Source: Rhodobacteraceae bacterium UBA7436 (GTDB lineage Bacteria; Pseudomonadota; Alphaproteobacteria; Rhodobacterales; Rhodobacteraceae). From it: 8,661 nt of DNA. Where the stretch lies: NCBI GenBank assembly GCA_002478745.1, contig DLQI01000041.1, positions 142,355 through 151,015 of the forward strand, written 5' to 3'. Position 1 is the first letter of the stretch. Every line of letters begins with the position of its first letter. Under the pieces are notes generated by a model. It had not been told where the DNA came from. It did no database searches and saw only the letters and a list, made by a program, of their open reading frames with translations. This document shows positions 1 to 6,298 of this stretch, in pieces. The position numbers and the translations under genes were made by a program.

Positions 1-16
1 CCTAAAATTGACCGAT

Positions 17-20
17 GGAG
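17..20 (+). promoter_or_regulatory. Ribosome binding site that sets the preT start
   Basis: GGAG lies five bases before the ATG at 26. It favours that start over the in-frame TTG at 8, which has no purine-rich leader inside the window. Confidence 0.6.
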
Positions 21-25
21 ATCTC

Positions 26-1363
26 ATGAATAGCCAAATGACCCCGGGCGTTACTGCGCGCCGTCTTAACGATGATAGTCTGAGAGAAAACTTTGGCGAC
101 CTTCATGCGCCGCTTCAGCCCCATGAGGCCGCAGTCGCCGCGGATCGCTGTTATTTCTGTCACGATGCGCCCTGCGTCACGGCGTGTCCGACAGACATTG
201 ATATCCCCCTGTTCATTCGCCAAATCAGCACAGGCACACCAGAGGCCGCTGCAACAACAATTTTTGATATGAACATTTTAGGCGGCATGTGCGCCCGCGT
301 TTGCCCGACAGAAGAATTGTGCGAGCAAGCCTGTGTACGTGAGGTGGCCGAGGGAAAACCCGTCGAGATTGGCCGTTTGCAACGTCATGCCACTGATACG
401 TTGATGGCAAAAGGCGTACACCCGTTTGAACGCGCAGACGAGACCGGCAAAACGGTCGCGGTGGTTGGTGCCGGTCCTGCGGGCCTTTCCTGCGCACACC
501 GTCTGGCGATGCTTGGTCACAATGTGGCGCTGTATGATGCACGGCCAAAGGCGGGTGGCCTTAACGAATATGGAATTGCAGCCTACAAATCGACAAACGA
601 TTTTGCAGCTAAAGAGGTCGATTGGTTGCTGGCCATTGGTGGAATTACGCTGGAAAACGGCAAAGCACTCGGCGACGCCCTCAACCTCGATGGTCTGGCG
701 CGCGATTTTGATGCGGTGTTCCTGAGCGTTGGTTTAGGTGGTGTTAATGCGCTTGGCATTGACGGAGGTGAAAACGACAGTGTCATTGATGCGGTCGAAT
801 TCATCGAGTTACTGCGCCAGACTGATGATTTAGCGACCCTACCTGTTGGTCGCAATGTTGTTGTGATCGGTGGTGGTATGACAGCCGTTGACGCAGCGGT
901 GCAGTCAAAACTGCTGGGGGCCCAGAACGTGACAATTGCCTATCGCCGTGGTCGCGAAGCCATGAGCGCAAGCCGCTACGAACAAGACCTTGCAGCGTCG
1001 CATGGTGTTCAATTGTTGTTCAACGTCCAACCCAAAGCCGTGCTTAATGGCGGTTCGTCCACACAAATTGAGTTGGAATATACTGCTGTGACAAACGGAA
1101 AGCTGGCTGGCACGGGTGAGACATTGTCCCTGAGTGCAGATCAGGTCTTCAGCGCCATTGGGCAAACTTTGACAACCGATGGTGGTTTGGTCCTTGAGGG
1201 CGGTAAAATTGCCGTATCAGAAAGGGGCCGCACCAACCGTTCTAAGGTTTGGGCGGGGGGCGATTGTGCCTCTGGCGGGAATGATCTTACGGTGACGGCA
1301 GTGGCCGAGGGCCGCGACGCCGCGATGGATATTCATGCAACTTTGATGGGAGGCGTAGAATAA
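26..1363 (+). CDS. preT: NAD(P)-dependent dihydropyrimidine dehydrogenase, subunit PreT (FAD / Fe-S subunit)
   Basis: This is the electron-input subunit of bacterial dihydropyrimidine dehydrogenase (EC 1.3.1.1 type). It takes electrons from NAD(P)H through FAD and Fe-S clusters to PreA, which reduces uracil and thymine in the cytoplasm. From the ATG at 26 it has 445 residues. The N-terminal Fe-S domain shows C42-x2-C45-x4-C50-x3-C54-P and C89-x3-C93-P-x4-C99-x3-C103, followed by a GRLQ motif around Q119; in mammalian DPD a Gln near this point is an unusual cluster ligand. An FAD-binding GAGPAGLS motif follows at 148-155. A nucleotide-binding GGGMTAVD motif lies at 282-289, and a late AGGD motif typical of this fold lies near the C-terminus. 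The frame is open to the left edge and a TTG at 8 is possible, but ATG 26 has GGAG five bases upstream. The stop overlaps the preA start (TAATG). GltD-like oxidoreductases share the fold, but the adjacent preA settles the call. Confidence 0.95.
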   Translation: MNSQMTPGVTARRLNDDSLRENFGDLHAPLQPHEAAVAADRCYFCHDAPCVTACPTDIDIPLFIRQISTGTPEAAATTIFDMNILGGMCARVCPTEELCEQACVREVAEGKPVEIGRLQRHATDTLMAKGVHPFERADETGKTVAVVGAGPAGLSCAHRLAMLGHNVALYDARPKAGGLNEYGIAAYKSTNDFAAKEVDWLLAIGGITLENGKALGDALNLDGLARDFDAVFLSVGLGGVNALGIDGGENDSVIDAVEFIELLRQTDDLATLPVGRNVVVIGGGMTAVDAAVQSKLLGAQNVTIAYRRGREAMSASRYEQDLAASHGVQLLFNVQPKAVLNGGSSTQIELEYTAVTNGKLAGTGETLSLSADQVFSAIGQTLTTDGGLVLEGGKIAVSERGRTNRSKVWAGGDCASGGNDLTVTAVAEGRDAAMDIHATLMGGVE

Positions 1364-2667
1364 TGGCCGACTTAACAACAGAATTTCTTGGCATCAAAAG
1401 CCCTAACCCATTCTGGTTGGCATCTGCCCCACCTACGGACAAAGAATATAACGTCCGCCGCGCATTCGAGGCCGGTTGGGGTGGCGTTGTCTGGAAAACC
1501 CTTGGTGCAGAAGGTCCGCCCGTGGTTAACGTGAATGGCCCACGCTACGGCGTGATCCACGGCGCGGATCGGCGTGTCCTTGGCTTGAATAACATCGAGC
1601 TGATCACCGATCGCTCTCTTGAGATCAATCTTGAAGAAATTACCCGTGTGAAAAAGGACTACCCTGATCGCGCTGTTATCGTGTCGATCATGGTTCCGTG
1701 TGAAGAACAGGCGTGGAAAGACATTTTACCCAAGGTTGAAGCCACAGGAGCCGACGGTATCGAGCTTAACTTTGGGTGCCCGCACGGTATGTCAGAACGC
1801 GGCATGGGGGCCGCGGTTGGTCAGGTTCCAGAATACATCGAAATGGTGACCCGTTGGTGCAAGCAATACTATTCGAAACCCGTCATCGTGAAATTGACCC
1901 CAAATATCACTGACGTGCGTTTGCCAGCCGCCGCCGCCAAGCGCGGTGGGGCCGATGCGGTATCGCTGATCAACACCATCAACTCCATTGTCTCAGTCAA
2001 TCTTGACTCAATGAGTCCTGAACCTTCGATCGACGGCAAAGGCACCCACGGCGGTTATTGCGGTCCTGCGGTCAAACCTATCGCAATGTCGATGGTGTCT
2101 GAAATTGCGCGCGCACCAGATACGGCTGGCTTGCCGATTTCAGGAATTGGCGGTGTAACTACATGGCGTGACGCTGCAGAGTTCATCACGTTGGGATGTG
2201 GCAATGTCCAAGTGTGTACAGCCGCCATGACCTATGGATTTAAAGTGGTCCAAGAAATGATCAGTGGGCTATCGCAGTGGATGGATGAGAAGGGCCACAC
2301 GTCGATCCAAGACTTTATGGGCGCTGCTATCCCTAACACCACTGACTGGCAGTATTTGAACCTCAACTACGTTGCAAAAGCTGAAATCAATCAAGACGAT
2401 TGCATCAGTTGCGGCCGTTGCTATGCCGCCTGTGAAGATACATCACACCAAGCAATTGCTATGTCGAGCGACCGGAAGTTCACCGTCATTGATGCTGAAT
2501 GTGTAGCCTGCAACCTTTGTGTTGAAGTCTGTCCAGTCGAAAACTGCATAACCATGGTAGAGCAAAAACCAGGTACCGTTGATGCCCGTACAGGTAAGAC
2601 AGTTGTAGATGATTACGCGAATTGGACCACCCATCCCAACAACCCCGGTGCAGTTGCCGCCGAATGA
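1363..2667 (+). CDS. preA: NAD(P)-dependent dihydropyrimidine dehydrogenase, catalytic subunit PreA
   Basis: This FMN-containing catalytic subunit reduces the C5-C6 bond of uracil/thymine to give 5,6-dihydropyrimidines, the first step of the reductive pathway. Residues 1 to about 310 form a dihydroorotate-dehydrogenase-like barrel. The ELNFGCPHGMSERG motif contains N136 and catalytic C139, matching the Asn and Cys of the mammalian DPD active-site loop. N204-T205 fit the conserved pyrimidine-binding Asn-Thr pair. The C-terminal domain carries two [4Fe-4S] motifs: C347-x2-C350-x2-C353-x3-C357, and C380-x2-C383-x2-C386-x3-C390-P. At 434 residues it is somewhat longer than E. coli PreA (about 411), mainly through a tail after the last cluster that ends in a hydrophilic YANWTTHPNNPG stretch. 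The start has GGGAGG nine bases upstream, inside the preT end, and overlaps the preT stop by one base, so the two subunits are probably translationally coupled. A strong terminator follows. Confidence 0.97.
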   Translation: MADLTTEFLGIKSPNPFWLASAPPTDKEYNVRRAFEAGWGGVVWKTLGAEGPPVVNVNGPRYGVIHGADRRVLGLNNIELITDRSLEINLEEITRVKKDYPDRAVIVSIMVPCEEQAWKDILPKVEATGADGIELNFGCPHGMSERGMGAAVGQVPEYIEMVTRWCKQYYSKPVIVKLTPNITDVRLPAAAAKRGGADAVSLINTINSIVSVNLDSMSPEPSIDGKGTHGGYCGPAVKPIAMSMVSEIARAPDTAGLPISGIGGVTTWRDAAEFITLGCGNVQVCTAAMTYGFKVVQEMISGLSQWMDEKGHTSIQDFMGAAIPNTTDWQYLNLNYVAKAEINQDDCISCGRCYAACEDTSHQAIAMSSDRKFTVIDAECVACNLCVEVCPVENCITMVEQKPGTVDARTGKTVVDDYANWTTHPNNPGAVAAE

Positions 2668-2672
2668 CTTTA

Positions 2673-2708
2673 GGGGCGTGCTGTTTATTCCGGCGCGCCC
2701 TGTTTTTT
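2673..2708 (+). terminator. Rho-independent terminator of preTA
   Basis: A 10-bp stem pairs 2674-2683 with 2691-2700. It is GC-rich with two G-U wobbles and has a 7-base loop. A T, a G and six Ts (2703-2708) follow it. It begins six bases after the preA stop, and its T run overlaps the stop codon of the convergent regulator gene. On the opposite strand the hairpin also follows the regulator's stop but has no clear T run after it, so it should act mainly on the + strand. Confidence 0.85.
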
Positions 2709-3309
2709 AGACCGTCAGCATCTGACGCAACATGTCTTCGACATGTTTTTCGCCCTTCGGAAACGGGTCATCATGCCCCAGTACCGCGCGCACTTGAAAG
2801 TCGAAATCGGCATAGTGCTGTGTCATAGCCCAGATCGAGAAAATAAGGTGATGTGGATCAACATCGCGGATAAGTCCCTTTTTCGACCATGACTTTATCA
2901 GCTGCGCAAATTTGTCGACAACTTCGTGTAATTCGCTTGTTAAGACATTACTGATACGCGGCGCACCCTGAATGATTTCATTGGCATAAAGACGGCTTTG
3001 GCGTGGATAATTCTGGCTCATTTCCATCTTATGCGCGGCATATCCTAATATCTCTGCGATGGGATCACCATCTGGATCAATATCGCGGACGGGCTTGAGC
3101 CAATCGGTCAAAAGTTCTCCGAGCAACGTTGTATAAATCACCTCTTTCGATTTGAAATAATACAATATGTTCGGTTTTGAGAGACCAGATTCCAAAGCAA
3201 TTTGGTCCAAAGTTGACCCACGAAACCCAAACTTAGAAAACACTTCAAGACCCGCATTCATGATTGCAGATCGGTTTTTCTTTTGGATCGGTGTTTCAGG
3301 TTTGCTCAT
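2707..3309 (-). CDS. rutR: TetR-family transcriptional regulator, RutR-like pyrimidine sensor
   Basis: This is a 200-residue one-component repressor. An N-terminal TetR DNA-binding domain covers about residues 10-58, with the helix-turn-helix in STLDQIALESGLSKPNILYYF (32-52) followed by KSKE. The rest is a ligand domain of the RutR (YcdC) C-terminal type: the LIFSIWAMTQHYADF stretch at 155-169 is almost identical to E. coli RutR as I recall it, and the YPRQSRLYANEIIQGAP segment also matches. E. coli RutR binds uracil or thymine, which releases it from DNA and lets it control pyrimidine genes. Here the gene diverges from the amidohydrolase/hydA/ABC operon, and a near-consensus RutR site lies in the shared upstream region, so control of that operon is the likely role. 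The ATG at 3309 is preceded by a modest GATGAG leader. It converges with preA, with 39 bp between the two stops. Whether it also represses itself or preTA cannot be told from here. Confidence 0.9.
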   Translation of the reverse strand: MSKPETPIQKKNRSAIMNAGLEVFSKFGFRGSTLDQIALESGLSKPNILYYFKSKEVIYTTLLGELLTDWLKPVRDIDPDGDPIAEILGYAAHKMEMSQNYPRQSRLYANEIIQGAPRISNVLTSELHEVVDKFAQLIKSWSKKGLIRDVDPHHLIFSIWAMTQHYADFDFQVRAVLGHDDPFPKGEKHVEDMLRQMLTV

Positions 3310-3372
3310 AAACTCATCATCCCACGGAAAACAGTGGCGAGCAAACGGTAAAGAACATCCGCCTTTGCGATC

Positions 3373-3404
3373 AGTCAGGAATTTTGGGCAGCAATTCCTT
3401 GACT
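3373..3404. repeat. Inverted repeat in the divergent promoter region
   Basis: A perfect 7-bp inverted repeat, AGGAATT (3377-3383) and AATTCCT (3393-3399), is separated by 9 bp. It extends outward to AGTCAGGAATT and AATTCCTTGACT if one extra T is allowed in the right arm. The arm centres are about 16 bp apart, roughly one and a half helical turns. The right arm runs through the predicted -35 box of the rightward promoter. It is unlike the RutR site, so it could bind a different regulator or form a cruciform or hairpin. The function is unknown. Confidence 0.5.
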
Positions 3405-3426
3405 CATGTCGAACCTCTGCTAGCGT
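3399..3426 (+). promoter_or_regulatory. Predicted sigma-70-type promoter of the amidohydrolase-hydA-ABC operon
   Basis: A good -35 box, TTGACT (3399-3404), is followed by a 16-bp spacer and a weak -10 box, TAGCGT (3421-3426). This puts transcription start near 3433, about 50 bp before the ATG at 3485. The -10 match is only moderate, so the exact start is uncertain, but the RutR-like operator directly downstream fits this placement. Confidence 0.5.
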
Positions 3427-3429
3427 GAT

Positions 3430-3445
3430 TTTACCAGTTGGTCAA
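3430..3445. promoter_or_regulatory. RutR-type operator
   Basis: TTTACCAGTTGGTCAA differs at one base (position 3, T for G) from the E. coli RutR consensus TTGACCANNTGGTCAA. It is a near-perfect 7-2-7 palindrome. It covers the predicted transcription start of the rightward operon, where a bound repressor would block initiation, and the gene for a RutR-like protein lies 120 bp to its left. Confidence 0.85.
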
Positions 3446-3484
3446 AACATGGCCAAATAAACGAACGAAGCGAGGGCTCTGCGC

Positions 3485-4735
3485 ATGGCTGCCATTGGTG
3501 AAAACTTAAAGATCAACAGCGAACGTCTTTGGGACAGCCTGATGGAAATGGCCAAGGTTGGACCCGGCATTGTTGGTGGCAACAATCGCCAAACGTTAAC
3601 CGATGAAGACAGTGAAGGCCGCCACCTGTTCCAAAATTGGTGCGAGGCCGCTGGATGCTCAATGGGCCTTGATCAAATGGGCAATATGTTCGCCCAGCGC
3701 GACGGAACAGACCCCGACGCCCTACCCGTTTACGTCGGATCACATCTGGATACGCAGCCCACAGGTGGCAAATATGATGGCGTTCTGGGTGTGCTGAGCG
3801 GATTGGAAATCTTGCGCACAATGAATGACCTGGACATTAAAACCAAACATCCAATTGTTGTCACGAACTGGACCAATGAAGAGGGCACGCGCTATGCCCC
3901 AGCGATGCTTTCGTCTGGCGTTTTTGCAGGATTGCATACGCAAGACTGGGCCTATGATCGCACAGATGCTGATGGCAAGAAATTTGGCGATGAATTGGCC
4001 CGCATTGGATGGCGTGGCGATGAAGACGTTGGTGCACGGAAAATGCACGCCTTTTTTGAATTACATATTGAACAGGGACCGATCCTTGAGGCCGAAAACA
4101 AACAAATCGGCGTTGTGACACATGGTCAGGGTCTTTCGTGGACCCAGATTACGATCACTGGCAAGGACGCGCATACGGGTTCTACACCAATGCCGATGCG
4201 CAAAAACGCAGGATTGGCCATGGCGCGTATTTTGGACAAGGTGGATGCTATCGCCATGTCACATGCGCCCCATGCAGTTGGTGCCGCTGGCCATATCGAT
4301 GTTTATCCAAATTCACGCAATGTGATTCCGGGCAAGGTCGTCTTTACTGTTGATTTCCGTTCCCCCGAATTGGAGGTCATTCAAGACATGGAAGCGCAAT
4401 TGCGCACACAAGCCCAAGATATTTGTGACGCTATGGCGATGGAAATCGAGTTTGAAAAGGTTGGTGGGTTTGACCCTGTCGCCTTTGATGAAGCATGTGT
4501 TGGTGCAGTGCGCGCCGCCGCTGAGCGGCTTGGATATAGTCATATGAATTTGATTTCTGGTGCCGGACACGACGCCTGTTGGATCAACCGCATTGCCCCC
4601 ACCGCGATGATCATGTGCCCGTGCGTCGATGGGCTAAGCCATAACGAAGCCGAAGAAATCAGCCCTGAATGGGCCGCGTCAGGGACAGATGTATTGCTGC
4701 ATGCCGTTCTCGAAACCGCAATCATAGCGGCCTAA
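3485..4735 (+). CDS. pydC: N-carbamoyl-beta-alanine amidohydrolase (beta-ureidopropionase), M20 Zn-dependent type
   Basis: This 416-residue cytoplasmic metallo-amidase belongs to the hydantoinase/carbamoylase branch of peptidase family M20. It probably hydrolyses N-carbamoyl-beta-alanine (from uracil) and N-carbamoyl-beta-aminoisobutyrate (from thymine) to the beta-amino acid, CO2 and ammonia, the third reductive-pathway step (EC 3.5.1.6). Dinuclear metal ligands expected for the family are visible: H87 (GSHLDTQPTGG), D98 (KYDGVLG), the E132-E133 pair of TNEEGTRYAP (the second Glu a ligand, the first the general base), H194 (ELHIEQGP) and H386 (LSHNEAEE). The central dimerisation or lid domain (about 210-330) begins at the TGKDAHTGSTPM motif. 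The start has GAGGG eight bases upstream. It is the first gene of the operon, just downstream of the RutR-like operator. Relatives act on N-carbamoyl-L-amino acids or allantoate; hydA, preTA and the regulator next to it favour the pyrimidine role. Confidence 0.9.
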   Translation: MAAIGENLKINSERLWDSLMEMAKVGPGIVGGNNRQTLTDEDSEGRHLFQNWCEAAGCSMGLDQMGNMFAQRDGTDPDALPVYVGSHLDTQPTGGKYDGVLGVLSGLEILRTMNDLDIKTKHPIVVTNWTNEEGTRYAPAMLSSGVFAGLHTQDWAYDRTDADGKKFGDELARIGWRGDEDVGARKMHAFFELHIEQGPILEAENKQIGVVTHGQGLSWTQITITGKDAHTGSTPMPMRKNAGLAMARILDKVDAIAMSHAPHAVGAAGHIDVYPNSRNVIPGKVVFTVDFRSPELEVIQDMEAQLRTQAQDICDAMAMEIEFEKVGGFDPVAFDEACVGAVRAAAERLGYSHMNLISGAGHDACWINRIAPTAMIMCPCVDGLSHNEAEEISPEWAASGTDVLLHAVLETAIIAA

Positions 4736-4769
4736 GCGCCGAACAAACGAAATACGCAGGGAGACCGCC

Positions 4770-6224
4770 ATGACCACTGTCATTAAAAACGGAACTATCA
4801 TCACCCATGATTTGACGTACAAAGCTGATGTTTTGATCCAAGATGGCAAGATCATTGAGATTGGCAAAAACCTGTCGGGCGACAAACAATTGGATGCAAC
4901 GGACTGCTATGTGATGCCTGGTGGCATTGATCCCCACACGCACCTTGAGATGCCGTTCATGGGCACATATTCCACCGATGATTTCGAAAGCGGAACCCGT
5001 GCTGCCCTTGCTGGTGGCACTACGATGGTCGTTGATTTCGCGCTCCCAAGTCCCGGACAGGGGCTGCATGACGCCCTAAAAATGTGGGACAACAAATCTA
5101 CCCGCGCGAATTGCGACTATTCGTTTCATATGGCGGTGACGTGGTGGGGCGAACAAGTGTTCGACGAGATGGAATCTGTGATCAAAGAGCGCGGCATCAA
5201 CACATTCAAGCATTTCTTGGCCTACAAAGGCGCGTTGATGGTGAACGACGACGAACTTTTTGCCAGCTTTAATCGCCTGTCCGAACTGGGCGGAATTGCG
5301 ATGGTTCATGCCGAAAATGGTGACGTTGTCGCTGAGCTATCAGCCAAGCTGCTTGCGGCGGGCAATACGGGCCCCGAAGCCCACGCCTATTCGCGCCCGC
5401 CACAGGTTGAAGGCGAAGCCACCAACCGCGCAATTATGATTGCCGATATGGCTGGCGTGCCGCTGTATGTTGTTCACACCTCTTGCGAGGAATCTCACGA
5501 GGCCATCCGCCGCGCCCGCCAGCAAGGCAAACGTGTCTGGGGCGAGCCTTTGATCCAACACCTAACATTGGATGAAAGCGAATATTTCAACAAAGATTGG
5601 GACCATGCCGCCCGCCGCGTCATGTCGCCACCGTTCCGCAACAAGCAGCACCAAGATAGTCTTTGGGCAGGCCTACAATCGGGGTCACTTAGTGTCGTCG
5701 CCACCGACCATTGTGCATTCTCAACCGAACAAAAGCGGTTTGGCATAGGCGACTTTACCAAGATCCCGAACGGCACTGGTGGACTTGAGGATCGGATGCC
5801 AATGCTTTGGACCCATGGGGTCGCAACCGGCCGCCTAACGCCAAACGAATTTGTTGCGGTGACGTCAACGAATATTGCCAAGATTTTGAATTGTTATCCC
5901 AAGAAAGGTGCGATCCTTGTGGGCGCTGATGCTGATATCGTTGTTTGGGATCCTGAAAAGGAAAAAACGATTACCGCGGGCACGCAGCAATCGGCCATCG
6001 ACTACAATGTTTTTGAGGGCAAAAAGGTTAAAGGCCTCCCGCGCTTTACGCTAACGCGTGGTCAGGTTGCCGTGTTTGATGGCGAAGTCCGAACCCAAGA
6101 AGGCCACGGAAAATTCGTAAAGCGCGAAGGCAATACTGCCACGAACAAAGCGCTTTCCTCATGGAAAGAACTGACCGCGCCCACCTCTGTTAAACGCACA
6201 GGTATTCCGGCCAGCGGGGTGTAA
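4770..6224 (+). CDS. hydA: Dihydropyrimidinase (D-hydantoinase family)
   Basis: This cytoplasmic cyclic amidohydrolase opens dihydrouracil or dihydrothymine to the N-carbamoyl-beta-amino acid, the second reductive-pathway step (EC 3.5.2.2). Its 484 residues are a normal length. All expected binuclear Zn ligands are present: H56 and H58 (DPHTHLEMPF), K147 as the carboxylated lysine (TFKHFLAYKG), H180 (VHAENGD), H236 (VVHTSCEES) and D313 (ATDHCAF). Y152 fits the conserved tyrosine of the substrate pocket. The spacing of K147, H180 and H236 (33 and 56) matches known dihydropyrimidinases. The N- and C-terminal parts form the usual small beta domain of urease-like amidohydrolases. AGGGAG six bases before the ATG is a strong ribosome site. 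The gene starts 34 bp after the amidohydrolase stop with no terminator between. Hydantoinases of the same family take other ring substrates, but the surrounding genes point to dihydropyrimidines. Confidence 0.96.
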   Translation: MTTVIKNGTIITHDLTYKADVLIQDGKIIEIGKNLSGDKQLDATDCYVMPGGIDPHTHLEMPFMGTYSTDDFESGTRAALAGGTTMVVDFALPSPGQGLHDALKMWDNKSTRANCDYSFHMAVTWWGEQVFDEMESVIKERGINTFKHFLAYKGALMVNDDELFASFNRLSELGGIAMVHAENGDVVAELSAKLLAAGNTGPEAHAYSRPPQVEGEATNRAIMIADMAGVPLYVVHTSCEESHEAIRRARQQGKRVWGEPLIQHLTLDESEYFNKDWDHAARRVMSPPFRNKQHQDSLWAGLQSGSLSVVATDHCAFSTEQKRFGIGDFTKIPNGTGGLEDRMPMLWTHGVATGRLTPNEFVAVTSTNIAKILNCYPKKGAILVGADADIVVWDPEKEKTITAGTQQSAIDYNVFEGKKVKGLPRFTLTRGQVAVFDGEVRTQEGHGKFVKREGNTATNKALSSWKELTAPTSVKRTGIPASGV

Positions 6225-6226
6225 CC

Positions 6227-6265
6227 CGCGCATTCCTGCACACTCAGGGAACGCGAACTGTTCGC
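6227..6265. repeat. Two overlapping inverted repeats between hydA and the ABC genes
   Basis: An imperfect hairpin pairs CGCG 6227-6230 with 6252-6255, TTCC 6233-6236 with GGAA 6248-6251, and TG 6237-6238 with CA 6245-6246, with small bulges. A second, perfect inverted repeat GCGAAC-T-GTTCGC (6253-6265) shares its first bases with the hairpin's right arm, so the two folds exclude each other. No T run follows, so this does not look like an ordinary terminator. It may be an mRNA-processing element, a stem that lowers expression of the downstream genes, or a protein site. Confidence 0.35.
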
Positions 6266-6298
6266 TGTATTTACCGCCTACGACCGATCAATTGAATA

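Noticed and set aside
8..23. TTGACC followed by GATGG just before preT, reminiscent of a RutR operator
   Set aside because: Only the left half-site matches; the right half is absent and the bases overlap the preT ribosome site. A chance match is likely.
225..548. Long open frames on the - strand opposite preT, and similar ones opposite the other enzymes
   Set aside because: They lie wholly inside strongly supported genes, carry no recognisable domain, and lack consistent ribosome sites; they are shadow frames.
3203..3220. GGTC and GACC arms around CAAAGTT inside the regulator gene
   Set aside because: The arms are oriented opposite to the RutR site (GGTC first), lie inside coding sequence for the helix-turn-helix, and are explained by codons.
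3485..4735. Reading the M20 hydrolase as allantoate amidohydrolase or an N-carbamoyl-L-amino acid hydrolase
   Set aside because: These share all the metal ligands and cannot be excluded by motif alone, but there are no allantoin genes here, while hydA, preTA and a RutR-like regulator all point to beta-ureidopropionase.
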